Below, in pieces: positions 1 through 8,254 of a DNA stretch of 64,000 bases (position 1 is the stretch's first letter; every line of letters starts with the position of its first letter). The position numbers and the translations under genes were made by a program. The DNA comes from Bacillota bacterium. GTDB taxonomy: Bacteria; Bacillota; Clostridia; Lachnospirales; Lachnospiraceae. The notes beneath the pieces are model-generated. The model was not told the DNA's origin. It saw only the letters and a program-made list of their open reading frames with translations, and ran no database searches. Location of the stretch: assembly GCA_023435895.1 (NCBI GenBank), contig JAEZLH010000016.1:50379-114378 (forward strand). The letters are read 5' to 3'.

Positions 1-154
1 CCACATCTTTAATGACATTAAGCTGAAGATTCTCATCCAGCATAGCGCTTCCACCGTATTTTACTACTACCTTTTTATTATTAAACTTTTGTATGTAAGG
101 AAGTGCTTCAATCAGCGTCCCTGCCTTAATTAATATTTGCTCCATTTGTTCCAT
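1..154 (-). CDS. argB: Acetylglutamate kinase, N-terminal part (runs off the window)
   Basis: N-acetyl-L-glutamate kinase phosphorylates acetylglutamate in the second step of arginine synthesis. Only about 51 codons are present, because the gene leaves the window at base 1. The translation begins MEQMEQILIKAG and contains VVVKYGGSAM, the N-terminal glycine-rich phosphate-binding segment of the amino-acid kinase fold, followed by a run like the family's VIKDV. Two start codons are possible (154 and 145); the first follows GAAAGGAAC. It lies 157 bases downstream of argJ on the same strand and is probably in the same operon. Confidence 0.85.
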   Translation of the reverse strand, partial: MEQMEQILIKAGTLIEALPYIQKFNNKKVVVKYGGSAMLDENLQLNVIKDV

Positions 155-246
155 TTTACTGTTCCTTTCAAGGTCTTTTCTTTTTTCTTTCTTAAATTAT
201 CGATTACCCGCTATAAACGAATCCTTACAGGAATCGAATATGACTT

Positions 247-293
247 CGGTGAGATTATCCCGTATGTAATTCAAAATACGGAATTTCTCACCG
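247..293. other. Two-tier hairpin between argJ and argB
   Basis: CGGTGAGA (247-254) pairs with TCTCACCG (286-293), and inside it CCGTAT (260-265) pairs with ATACGG (276-281). On the argJ-argB transcript strand no T-run follows, so this is not a typical intrinsic terminator for that operon; on the + strand it is followed by TTCTTTTTC. It may affect processing or relative expression of argJ and argB. Function is inferred only. Confidence 0.4.
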
Positions 294-311
294 TTCTTTT
301 TCTAACTCTAT

Positions 312-1535
312 TTATGAGCGATAATCTGCATTAATCTTTACGTAATCATAGGACAAATCACAACCCCAGGCGGTTGCCGAAGAATCCCCTGCCTTTAAAT
401 CTGCAAGTGCCTTCACCTCTTTGGCGGACAAAATCTTAGTGGCTATTTCTTCACTATAGTCGGTAGCCATACCGTCCTCCACAAGCTTTAGCTTACCGTC
501 TTCGCTTTCAATGAATAAATCCACTTTGTCGGGATCAAAGGATACTCCCGAATAACCCATGGCACACAGAATACGTCCCCAGTTTGCATCATTACCAAAT
601 ACCGCTGTCTTTACCAGACTGGAGGTAATGATTGATTTACTGATTATCACAGCATCCTCTTCCTTTGACGCTCCCATAACCTGAACCTCAAATAATTTGG
701 TTGCACCCTCTCCATCCGCTGCCATTTGTTTCGCAAGATAGGTTGTAACATAATTCAGTGCTTCACAGAAGGCTTCGTAGTCTGCGTTCTTCTCGGTTAT
801 CTTCGCATTCCCAGCCAAACCGTTAGCAAGTACAATCAAGGAGTCATTGGTTGAGGTATCACGGTCTACACTAATCATGTTAAAGGAACGTTTCACATCC
901 GCACTTAATGCTTCCTGTAATAGCTCTTTAGTAATGGATATATCAGTAGTAACAACACCTAACATGGTTGCCATATTGGGATGAATCATTCCAGAGCCCT
1001 TTGACATACCGCCAAGCTTCACTTCCTTACCATCCACCACGAAACTTACAGCACTTTGCTTAGAGTAGGTATCCGTGGTCATAATGGCTTCCGCCGCCAG
1101 TAATGCCGCTTCCTCACCCTCACTTAATTCTGCTGCCAGTAGTTTAACACCCTCCTGTATTACATCAATGGGCATCTGCTTGCCGATAACACCAGTAGAT
1201 GCGGTAAACACAGCAGTAATTGGAATATTCATTGCATCTGCTACTGCCTGAGCCATCTTCTCGTTATTGATATCACCTTCAAGCCCGGTACATGCATTGG
1301 CTACTCCGCTGTTTAAAACTACTGCCTGCACAGTTTCACTTTCTTTCGTTATCTTAATATCCCATTTTACCGGTGCAGCTTTTACCATGTTGGTGGTATA
1401 GGTACCTGCTCCCACTGCCGGTACTGTGGAATACACCAGTGCCATATCTTTTTTCTTCTTCTTTATTCCTGCGTAAACACCGGAGGCAAGATAGCCTTGA
1501 GCCGCTGTTACTCCGCCTGCTATAACCTTCATCAT
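312..1535 (-). CDS. argJ: Bifunctional glutamate N-acetyltransferase / ornithine acetyltransferase
   Basis: ArgJ transfers the acetyl group from N-acetylornithine to glutamate, recycling it in the cyclic arginine pathway; some members also use acetyl-CoA. The protein has the self-cleavage region NMATMLG: family members are cut between Ala and Thr, and the freed Thr is the nucleophile. VLNSGVANACTG, a conserved DRDTSTND-type segment and FGNDANWGRI are also present. The reading frame is open from 1574, but GGAAGGAC sits 11 bases before the ATG at 1535 (MMKVIAGG), which matches usual ArgJ N-termini; 1532 is equally possible. It lies downstream of the GNAT gene and upstream of argB. Confidence 0.95.
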   Translation of the reverse strand: MMKVIAGGVTAAQGYLASGVYAGIKKKKKDMALVYSTVPAVGAGTYTTNMVKAAPVKWDIKITKESETVQAVVLNSGVANACTGLEGDINNEKMAQAVADAMNIPITAVFTASTGVIGKQMPIDVIQEGVKLLAAELSEGEEAALLAAEAIMTTDTYSKQSAVSFVVDGKEVKLGGMSKGSGMIHPNMATMLGVVTTDISITKELLQEALSADVKRSFNMISVDRDTSTNDSLIVLANGLAGNAKITEKNADYEAFCEALNYVTTYLAKQMAADGEGATKLFEVQVMGASKEEDAVIISKSIITSSLVKTAVFGNDANWGRILCAMGYSGVSFDPDKVDLFIESEDGKLKLVEDGMATDYSEEIATKILSAKEVKALADLKAGDSSATAWGCDLSYDYVKINADYRS

Positions 1536-1599
1536 AATTATCATGTCCTTCCGTGATTTGTATAATTGAGCCATAAATAATTTAATTGAAATACTTTGC

Positions 1600-2028
1600 T
1601 TAATCTTCCTCTGTCATAAGATTCAATGCAAAGCAATTGAGATCCGTTCGCTCCGTCCATCCCAGACTACTCCAAAACCCATTTCCCAAACCATTGTCCT
1701 TTAAGCAAAATAAAGCCACTCTGTTAATCTTCTCTGCCTTCATTGCTTCTACTACGTATTGGATGAGTTGTCTGCCGATGGACTTCTGTCTGTGGCTCTC
1801 CTCCACACATACATGATAAAGATATCCTCTCCTGCCATCATGTCCGCCAAGGGCTGAGCCGATAATTCTACCATTTTCAACCGCCACAAAACTGGTGGTT
1901 GGATTTCTCCTTATAAATCGTGTAATTCCTTCCCGTGAATCATCCATGCTCCTCAGCCCGACGCCCGGAGAATCCTTCCACATTTTATATACTTCATCAT
2001 AGTCGCCCTCTGTAAAAAAACGAATCAT
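1600..2028 (-). CDS. GNAT acetyltransferase in the arginine operon
   Basis: A 142-residue single-domain GNAT protein. The acetyl-CoA binding motif is visible as VCVEESHRQKSIGRQLI (about residues 73-89), followed by a C-terminal FWSSLGW segment typical of the fold. It is the first gene of a probable GNAT-argJ-argB operon, and its promoter matches that of argG (see 2095-2129 and 3025-3059). That context suggests a role in arginine metabolism, possibly N-acetylglutamate synthesis to prime the ArgJ cycle. The substrate cannot be read from the sequence, so an unrelated acetylation role remains possible. Confidence 0.85.
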   Translation of the reverse strand: MIRFFTEGDYDEVYKMWKDSPGVGLRSMDDSREGITRFIRRNPTTSFVAVENGRIIGSALGGHDGRRGYLYHVCVEESHRQKSIGRQLIQYVVEAMKAEKINRVALFCLKDNGLGNGFWSSLGWTERTDLNCFALNLMTEED

Positions 2029-2094
2029 GAAATCCTCTCCCTTGGATAAAAACTCATTAATTAATACTTTCTATGCACTTTCCAATTTGAATTA

Positions 2095-2129
2095 TTCATA
2101 ATTATACATCCGGATTAAATTTTATGCAA
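2095..2129 (-). promoter_or_regulatory. Promoter with paired ARG-box-like operators for GNAT-argJ-argB
   Basis: On the minus strand TTGCAT (2129-2124), a 17-base spacer and TATAAT (2106-2101) form a promoter. Two sequences resembling the ArgR/AhrC box TGNATWWWWATNCA, read on the + strand, lie 20 bases apart: TTCATAATTATACA (2095-2108, one mismatch outside N) over the -10 and TTAAATTTTATGCA (2115-2128, two mismatches) over the -35. The argG promoter has the same layout. ArgR control is inferred; AT-rich DNA makes single boxes weak evidence, but the shared spacing strengthens it. Confidence 0.65.
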
Positions 2130-2132
2130 TAA

Positions 2133-2741
2133 TTATTTTAATTTTTTTAAGTCAATTCCTATTTTCAACAGGTTTTCATAAATAGCAGCAATCGGAAGTC
2201 CCATTACATTATAATAATCTCCTTGTATTTCCTTAATATATAGACCAAACAGCCCCTGAATGCCATAAGCACCTGCCTTGTCCATCGGTTCACCGCTATC
2301 AATGTAATCAAAAATCTGAGCCGTTGTCAGTGGATATACATGCACGTCCGTTCTTACTGCAAAGGACAACTCCTCCTTAACCCCTCCCTGGTGGGTGATG
2401 AGAACGCTCACCCCACTATATACTTGATGAACATCCCCTGACAACAGCTGAAGCATACGAACAGCATCTTCCCGGTTCTTAGGCTTTCCCAGTGCATGTT
2501 CCTGATAAAATACCATGGTATCCGCACCAAGGATGAGCCTGTCTTCCTCTTCTCCATTATCACAAAGCATTTGATCCACCGCCTTAGTTTTCAGCCTTGC
2601 CAGTGACTTTACCATCTCACTTGGAATGCTTTCATTCGTTATTTCTTCCACGTTCTCTGTCATTATCTTATAGGGAATATTCATAATCTCCAAAATTTCT
2701 TTTCTTCTCGGTGATGCCGAGGCTAAAATTACCTGATTCAT
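2133..2741 (-). CDS. maf: Maf-family nucleoside triphosphate pyrophosphatase
   Basis: Maf proteins hydrolyse non-canonical or modified nucleoside triphosphates such as dTTP/UTP analogues and are linked to septum control. The diagnostic N-terminus ILASASPRRKEIL, the LGADTMV segment, GKPKNREDAVRML and the DKAGAYGIQG motif are all present at normal spacing. The chosen start is the ATG at 2741 (MNQVILASASP), preceded by AAAGGTAG; the longer frame to 2768 has no better site. It has its own promoter (2777-2804), so it need not be part of the arginine regulon. Confidence 0.93.
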   Translation of the reverse strand: MNQVILASASPRRKEILEIMNIPYKIMTENVEEITNESIPSEMVKSLARLKTKAVDQMLCDNGEEEDRLILGADTMVFYQEHALGKPKNREDAVRMLQLLSGDVHQVYSGVSVLITHQGGVKEELSFAVRTDVHVYPLTTAQIFDYIDSGEPMDKAGAYGIQGLFGLYIKEIQGDYYNVMGLPIAAIYENLLKIGIDLKKLK

Positions 2742-2776
2742 ATTATATCTACCTTTCTTAAAACTCATTTTTCCTT

Positions 2777-2804
2777 ATTATACTCTATTCTTATCCTGAA
2801 ACAA
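2777..2804 (-). promoter_or_regulatory. Probable maf promoter
   Basis: On the minus strand TTGTTT (2804-2799) is followed after 16 bases by a perfect TATAAT (2782-2777), about 35 bases before the maf start. The -35 is weak. Confidence 0.5.
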
Positions 2805-3024
2805 AAACTTTTTATGTTTTTGATAGTTCAAGAGTTTCATTTAAGTTTCAATCCCTTATATAAACAAAGTTCATTGGTGGTTTTAGAAAGCAATAATTCA
2901 TGCAATACTATGGAACACTCGTCTATGAGATTCCCTAAATCTAATTTGCTACAACACCCTATGATTTTTGCTATACTATTCAAAAGTGAAGTATGTAATT
3001 TTGTACTTTTATTCATTTTTACTA

Positions 3025-3059
3025 TTGCATAATAATAAAATATGTTGTATATTTAAACA
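3025..3059 (+). promoter_or_regulatory. argG promoter with paired ARG-box-like operators
   Basis: TTGCAT (3025-3030), 17 bases, TATATT (3048-3053). TGCATAATAATAAA (3026-3039) covers the -35 and TGTATATTTAAACA (3046-3059) covers the -10. Each has one mismatch to TGNATWWWWATNCA outside N positions, with starts 20 bases apart. Aligned on the -35, it shares TTGCATAA and TGTATA at the same offset (21 bases) with the GNAT-argJ-argB promoter. Elsewhere between 2769 and 3130 I see only AT-rich sequence and no supported gene. Confidence 0.65.
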
Positions 3060-3130
3060 AATATCAAAGAGCTATACCATATCAAAAATAAAATTGATTT
3101 GCCGCAACAATCGGCAGAATGGAGGATTAT

Positions 3131-4342
3131 ATGAAAGAAAAAGTTATTCTTGCTTACTCCGGTGGTCTTGATACTACCGCAATCATCCCTTGGTTGAAAG
3201 AAAATTATGATTATGAAGTTGTGTGTGTGTGTATTGACGTAGGTCAGGGTAATGAGCTTGATGGTTTAGAAGAGAGAGCAAAATTATCCGGTGCCACCAA
3301 ATTATATATTGAAGATGTAGTGGAAGAATTCGTTGATGATTATGTGGTTCCTTGTGTTAAGGCTAACGCAGTATATGAAAACAAATATCTCTTAGGTACA
3401 TCCATGGCTCGTCCGGTTATAGCAAAGAGATTGGTAGAAATCGCAAGAGTGGAAGGTGCTACCGCAATTTGCCACGGAGCAACCGGCAAAGGTAACGATC
3501 AGGTTCGTTTTGAATTAACCATCAAAGCTCTGGCACCCGATCTTAAAATCATCGCACCCTGGAGAATCTGGACTATGGCCTCCCGTGAAGAAGAAATCGA
3601 ATACTGCGAAAAGCATGGTATCCATCTTCCCTTCTCAGCGGACAATAGCTATTCCCGTGACCGTAACTTATGGCATATCAGCCATGAAGGCCTTGAACTT
3701 GAATTACCTTCCAATGCACCGAATTATGATCACCTTTTAGTTCTGGGTGTATCCCCTGAGAAAGCTCCTGAGGAAGGCGAAACCCTAACACTTACCTTCG
3801 AAAAGGGTGTTCCTACTTCTTTAAATGGCAAGAAATTGTCTCCTACCGACATCATCAAGGAATTAAATGAACTAGGCGGCAAACATGGCGTGGGTATTGT
3901 TGATATCGTTGAGAACCGTGTAGTCGGCATGAAATCCCGTGGTGTTTATGAAACTCCCGGCGGAACCATTCTTATGGAAGCTCATATGCAGCTTGAAGAA
4001 CTGATTCTTGACCGCGCAACCTTAACCGCGAAGAAGGAAGTAGCTAACCGTTTTGCTGATATCGTATATGAAGGAAAATGGTTCACTCCACTTAGAGAAG
4101 CGTATCAGGCATTCGTTGATGTTACACAGGAATATGTAACCGGTGAAGTGAAACTTAAGCTCTATAAGGGTAATATCATCAAACAGGGTACCACATCACC
4201 TTATTCCTTATACAACGAAAGCATCGCCTCCTTTACAACCGGTGAGCTTTATAATCATCACGATGCAGAAGGCTTCATCAATCTCTTCGGCTTGTCCTTA
4301 AAAGTTCGCGCAATGAAAATGGCTTCTCTTGATCAAGAATAA
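3131..4342 (+). CDS. argG: Argininosuccinate synthase
   Basis: ArgG joins citrulline and aspartate with ATP to make argininosuccinate. The N-terminal PP-loop AYSGGLDTT (residues 8-16) binds ATP. ATGKGNDQVRFE, FSADNSYSRDRNLWHISHEG and the C-terminal QGTTSPYSLYNE region are characteristic. Full length at 403 residues. The start at 3131 (MKEKVILAYS) has GGAGG at 3121-3125; the upstream frame start at 3119 overlaps that site. It is divergent from maf and monocistronic, ending at the hairpin 4363-4434. Confidence 0.97.
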   Translation: MKEKVILAYSGGLDTTAIIPWLKENYDYEVVCVCIDVGQGNELDGLEERAKLSGATKLYIEDVVEEFVDDYVVPCVKANAVYENKYLLGTSMARPVIAKRLVEIARVEGATAICHGATGKGNDQVRFELTIKALAPDLKIIAPWRIWTMASREEEIEYCEKHGIHLPFSADNSYSRDRNLWHISHEGLELELPSNAPNYDHLLVLGVSPEKAPEEGETLTLTFEKGVPTSLNGKKLSPTDIIKELNELGGKHGVGIVDIVENRVVGMKSRGVYETPGGTILMEAHMQLEELILDRATLTAKKEVANRFADIVYEGKWFTPLREAYQAFVDVTQEYVTGEVKLKLYKGNIIKQGTTSPYSLYNESIASFTTGELYNHHDAEGFINLFGLSLKVRAMKMASLDQE

Positions 4343-4362
4343 TTAAAAAGAATATATGGCTA

Positions 4363-4434
4363 TAAAAAATATTCCATTTACCTAGATGCACCTTAAAATA
4401 GCATTGATTTAGGTAGCTTGGAATATTTTTTATT
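4363..4434. terminator. Bidirectional terminator between argG and the hydrolase
   Basis: AAAAAATATTCCA and TACCTA pair with TAGGTA and TGGAATATTTTTT, giving a long stem with A/T tracts on both sides. It serves argG on the + strand and the convergent hydrolase on the - strand; the hydrolase stop codon lies inside the far arm. Confidence 0.75.
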
Positions 4435-5323
4435 TTATATATCGTTTCAAGAACCTCGAAACTTTTTCTTCATATCCTTTGCTGTTGATACAATAGCTTT
4501 CCGCATGTTTTGCTTTCCCAACCAAATACAAGGCTTTATTCTTCTTTTTTGCCCGGTACATATCAATACTCATGGAGGCAGGTACAAAATTATCCCTCTT
4601 GCCATGAATAAACAATACTGGTAACTCACTGTTTTTTACTGCATGGATTGGTGATACCTGTTCAAACCAGAACCCAGCTCGAAGATAAATCAAAAGATTT
4701 TCAATAGGAATTAATGCTTTAGGAAGATGAAAGAACTGTTTCATTTGATGACGAAGCAGTTTCTTCAGATCAGAGTAGGCACAGTCTGCTATCACACAAT
4801 CAATGCGCTTATCAATCTCAGAATGAAGTAATACTGTAGCAGCACCCATGGATTCACCATGGGTAACAATTTTACACTCTTCTCCATATTCCTTCTTGCA
4901 CCAGCTAACCACACTTTTCAGATCATATTTCTCGTAATAGCCCATAGTTGTATGTGCCTTCCCGCTCATTCCATGATTACGATGGTCGTAGTTCAAAACG
5001 ATATAGCCAAGTTTTATAAATAGTTGAGCATATTTAATGCTTTGGTATTTTGCACACCCAAAACCATGGCAAAGAATCGCAACTTTCTTTTCTTCTTTCC
5101 TATACGCGTTCGGTAGTTCATATTTCTCACAGCTTAATACATATCCATTTGAATTAATACGAAATGAAGTTTTAACCCATTCCTCATATGCCTTATGATC
5201 AAAGGTATTGCACTTAATTTCTCTGGAAAATCCCTTTTTATAAGTCAACTTCCTAGGCTTTAGTATAATATTAGATAAGCACCAAATCCACTCTAAAAAC
5301 CAAACAATCGTAAAACGAAGCAA
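4430..5323 (-). CDS. Membrane-anchored alpha/beta hydrolase
   Basis: A 297-residue serine hydrolase of the family that includes acyl-CoA-thioesterase-like and BAAT-like hydrolases. An N-terminal hydrophobic segment (about residues 3-22) suggests an anchor. The fold is marked by the oxyanion segment CHGFG (85-89), the nucleophile elbow THGESMGA with Ser158, the acid in HGKRD (Asp244) and His273 in KAKHAES. The start is a TTG at 5323 behind AGAGGGTG. The substrate is unknown. It lies downstream of the GDPD gene but behind that gene's terminator. Confidence 0.85.
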   Translation of the reverse strand: MLRFTIVWFLEWIWCLSNIILKPRKLTYKKGFSREIKCNTFDHKAYEEWVKTSFRINSNGYVLSCEKYELPNAYRKEEKKVAILCHGFGCAKYQSIKYAQLFIKLGYIVLNYDHRNHGMSGKAHTTMGYYEKYDLKSVVSWCKKEYGEECKIVTHGESMGAATVLLHSEIDKRIDCVIADCAYSDLKKLLRHQMKQFFHLPKALIPIENLLIYLRAGFWFEQVSPIHAVKNSELPVLFIHGKRDNFVPASMSIDMYRAKKKNKALYLVGKAKHAESYCINSKGYEEKVSRFLKRYIK

Positions 5324-5419
5324 TATTCACACCCTCTTCTTAGACATCATCCATGTATTTATCTCCAAATACAGTTGGATTATTCTGATATTCGATTGGT
5401 ATTAATAAGCATAATAGAT

Positions 5420-5462
5420 TAAAAAAGGTTATTGCATATATACAACCATACGCAATAACCTT
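5420..5462 (-). terminator. Terminator of the GDPD gene
   Basis: AAGGTTATTGC and GCAATAACCTT form an 11-bp stem; on the minus strand it is followed by TTTTTTAAT. It separates the GDPD gene from the hydrolase. Confidence 0.8.
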
Positions 5463-5502
5463 ACTGTTTATTTTTCTATTTTACCAAATAGCGCTGTTTT
5501 TA

Positions 5503-6339
5503 TTATGAAGCTTTATTTCCATCCGAAGGCATAAAGCTGTCAAAGATACATAGCTCATAATACTTCTTATTCTCATCGTATACCTTTTGACTTTGAATTG
5601 TCCATGCCACTGTCTTCACTCGATACAATTTTCTGCAAATGGTATAGGATAAGCCGGTACGATAGATATAGTCATAGGCAATAAAATCCGGTTTTGTGAT
5701 GAAATTCACCAACAAATGTTTTAAGATAAAGTACTGTATTACATTTCCCTTCATCTTCTCACGGATAAAATCTGTGGAAAGCTGACCTCTTACTACCTTC
5801 GGCTGATGAAAACGGTACCAGATCAAACCAAATGGATTAAAGGATTCAATACAATATACTCCTTTGTAATCTTTTAAAACTTCTGACACTGCGTTACATA
5901 GCTTTCCAGCTTTTCCAGGAATTTTAAGTTCAATGATGAGCGGCACTTTTCCATCTACCAACTCCAACACTTCCTTAAGAGTTGGAATTCTTTCCGCAGA
6001 ATGAAATAATTGAAACTTCTTTATTTCCTCATAAGTAAGTTCTGATATTCTATAATCAACTTTGCTGCAACGTTTTAAATTATAATCATGAATCACAACA
6101 GGGATGTGATCCTTGGTTAGCTGTACATCAAGTTCCATTCCAAATCCATGTTCCACTGCTAAGGAAAAAGCTTTCAACGAGTTCTCCGGGGCTTCTCCCT
6201 CATTGTCATGCAGTCCTCTATGTGCGTACAGTCTTCCATCTAGTTTTTTACTATCAGGGTTTCTTCTTATCTTTGGCATTATCATTAGCATATACAACAC
6301 AATTACGGCCAACCCAATCATGCAAATATAAAATATCAT
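5503..6339 (-). CDS. Membrane-anchored glycerophosphodiester phosphodiesterase
   Basis: GDPD enzymes cleave glycerophosphodiesters to glycerol-3-phosphate and an alcohol. The sequence shows the GDPD signature: AHRG with His40 and Arg41, then PENSLKAF (Glu52), MELDVQLTKD (Glu69, Asp71) and VVIHD (His84). An N-terminal transmembrane segment spans about residues 5-21, placing the catalytic domain at the outer face. At 278 residues it has typical length for this sub-family. It ends at the hairpin at 5420-5462. Confidence 0.92.
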   Translation of the reverse strand: MIFYICMIGLAVIVLYMLMIMPKIRRNPDSKKLDGRLYAHRGLHDNEGEAPENSLKAFSLAVEHGFGMELDVQLTKDHIPVVIHDYNLKRCSKVDYRISELTYEEIKKFQLFHSAERIPTLKEVLELVDGKVPLIIELKIPGKAGKLCNAVSEVLKDYKGVYCIESFNPFGLIWYRFHQPKVVRGQLSTDFIREKMKGNVIQYFILKHLLVNFITKPDFIAYDYIYRTGLSYTICRKLYRVKTVAWTIQSQKVYDENKKYYELCIFDSFMPSDGNKAS

Positions 6340-6437
6340 AACAAGAACCTTGCCTTTCTAAAATTGACGTAAACTATTTACTCCTGATTCTAATATTATA
6401 TTATCTAATTGGTACGGATTTTTATCAAATGCATACC

Positions 6438-7187
6438 TTAAGTCCTGTTCACGGTAGTAAATACATAGGCTCCAATTCCAACAGCAATGGTCAAGTTTAA
6501 GGAGTCTACATCGGGGGATTGTGGTATAAAAATACTGGTACCCACCTTCGCAAATTCAGGTGCCAATCCGGTTGCTTCATTGCCAAAAACCAATGAATAC
6601 AATTTAGCTCTTGGACAATTATCAAGGCTTAGCGTATTCTCACCATCCAGCATAAATGTAAATAACTGATGATTTTGATATTTTTTTTGGTATTCTTCAA
6701 AGGTATCAAAATGAGAAATATTCAATTTGAACATTGCACCCATAGAAGAGCGAACCGTCTTAGGATTGTATAAATCTGCTGCCGGTAACACTATGGCCAC
6801 ATCGTAAATCCCAAAGCCAACCGTAGTTCTTAAAATTGTACCAAGGTTTCCCATGTTACTTGGATTTACCAATACTATATGCGGTCGGTCAACTTGGAGT
6901 TCACAATTATACTTATTAAAAATCCCGGCTACATAACAATTTTCTTTATCACTAATTTTGCGAAGTAATTTATTGTTCTGTTCCAGAAGTATGTTTTTCT
7001 CATCACATATTCTTATTAGTTTCTCCATATCGGTATATGAAGAATCCACTAATATCTTTCGAACCTGTTTGGCTCTTGATTGAATTAATTCGTAGGTCGG
7101 AAATGCTCCTAATGTATAGGAATAATCCATATCTTTTTTATAAGGTTTAATCGTTTCTCCATTACCCTGTGCTTCATATTGCTTCAT
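6438..7187 (-). CDS. TrmH/SpoU-family RNA methyltransferase
   Basis: A SAM-dependent SPOUT RNA 2'-O-methyltransferase of 249 residues. Motif 1 is NPSNMGNLGTILRT with the conserved Asn and Arg, motif 2 is VFGNEATGL, and motif 3 is IPQSPDVDSLNLTIAVGIG; together they form the knotted cofactor site. The N-terminal helical part probably selects the RNA target, which cannot be deduced. The start at 7187 (MKQYEAQG) has GGAG six bases before it; the frame open to 7274 has no such site. DegV follows upstream on the same strand. Confidence 0.9.
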   Translation of the reverse strand: MKQYEAQGNGETIKPYKKDMDYSYTLGAFPTYELIQSRAKQVRKILVDSSYTDMEKLIRICDEKNILLEQNNKLLRKISDKENCYVAGIFNKYNCELQVDRPHIVLVNPSNMGNLGTILRTTVGFGIYDVAIVLPAADLYNPKTVRSSMGAMFKLNISHFDTFEEYQKKYQNHQLFTFMLDGENTLSLDNCPRAKLYSLVFGNEATGLAPEFAKVGTSIFIPQSPDVDSLNLTIAVGIGAYVFTTVNRT

Positions 7188-7290
7188 AGTTATCTCCGTA
7201 TGGATACAAATATAATTTATATCCCCATTCCTTTCTCTAAAGAAAGGGGCTCTGCAATTAGCAGCAGCCCCCATATAATGATTGGTCTAA

Positions 7291-8160
7291 TTAATTATTC
7301 CCGAAGAAGGTCAAAGCCAGCATACCAGGTCCCGTATGGGTACCAATTACAGGTCCTACCTTCGTAATCATAACATCCTTCACAAGATCCTTATCACGAA
7401 GAAGAGCTTCCAGTTCCATAGCCTGGTCAAGATTATCCCCATGTGCAATACATACGGTCTGGGATTTAACATCTTCTCCCCGTTCCATTAACTTTGTAAC
7501 CATAAGATCCATCTCTGCTTTAGAACCTCTTACCTTTGATACTACCTGAAGTTTTCCGTTTTCATCGGTTGTTAATACAGGTCTGATTTTTAACGCTGTC
7601 CCTACGATTGCTTCCAGGGAGGTTATTCTACCTCCGCGCTTTAAGAAGAATAAATCCTTTACTGTAAACCAATGGCACATCTTTCTCTTATTTTGTTCTA
7701 CCCAATCTCTTAATTCTTCAATATTAAGACCATTTTGCTTTTGCTTGGCTGCAGTCATAACCAACAACCCTTCGCCAACTGAGGCACACAAAGAATCAAC
7801 ACTATAGATTTTCCGCTCGGGATATTCCTCCTGAAGCTCCGGTATTACAAGTTGAGAGGTATTATAGGTGCCGCTTAGGCCAGAAGAAAAGGCTATGTAG
7901 AGAATATCAATTCCCTGCTTCAGAAATTCTTCCATGTAATCTGTAAATACAGCGGGGGTAATTTGGGTCGTACGAGGTACGCCGCCGTTTTTTAGCTTTG
8001 TATAAAAATCCTCTATCGATAGTTCTCTCTCATCGGGATAATGAGAATATTCCTTCTCATCTACCGAGAATCCCATCGGAATAATTCTTAAATCATATTC
8101 CTTTACAACTTTATCAGGTAAATCAAGTGTTGCATCACTTACAATAACATATTTATTCAT
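7291..8160 (-). CDS. DegV family fatty-acid-binding protein
   Basis: DegV/FakB proteins bind a fatty acid and present it to the kinase FakA. The sequence has the N-terminal YVIVSDATLDLP, PRTTQITPAVF, the AFSSGLSGTYN loop that contacts the carboxylate, and FLKRGGRI. The length of 289 residues is normal. The start at 8160 (MNKYVIV) is preceded by GAGGAG eight bases upstream. No fakA is visible nearby. Which fatty acid it binds is not readable. Confidence 0.92.
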   Translation of the reverse strand: MNKYVIVSDATLDLPDKVVKEYDLRIIPMGFSVDEKEYSHYPDERELSIEDFYTKLKNGGVPRTTQITPAVFTDYMEEFLKQGIDILYIAFSSGLSGTYNTSQLVIPELQEEYPERKIYSVDSLCASVGEGLLVMTAAKQKQNGLNIEELRDWVEQNKRKMCHWFTVKDLFFLKRGGRITSLEAIVGTALKIRPVLTTDENGKLQVVSKVRGSKAEMDLMVTKLMERGEDVKSQTVCIAHGDNLDQAMELEALLRDKDLVKDVMITKVGPVIGTHTGPGMLALTFFGNN

Positions 8161-8254
8161 GGATACAGCTCCTCTATACACATTTTATCACATAACATCT
8201 ATTATTTTACTACGAAAGCCTTGTAATGTGCAAGGATAAATCCTATATTCTTAC

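Noticed and set aside
2814..3171. Overlapping short ORFs upstream of argG
   Set aside because: They cross the argG promoter and ribosome site; better explained as noncoding leader.
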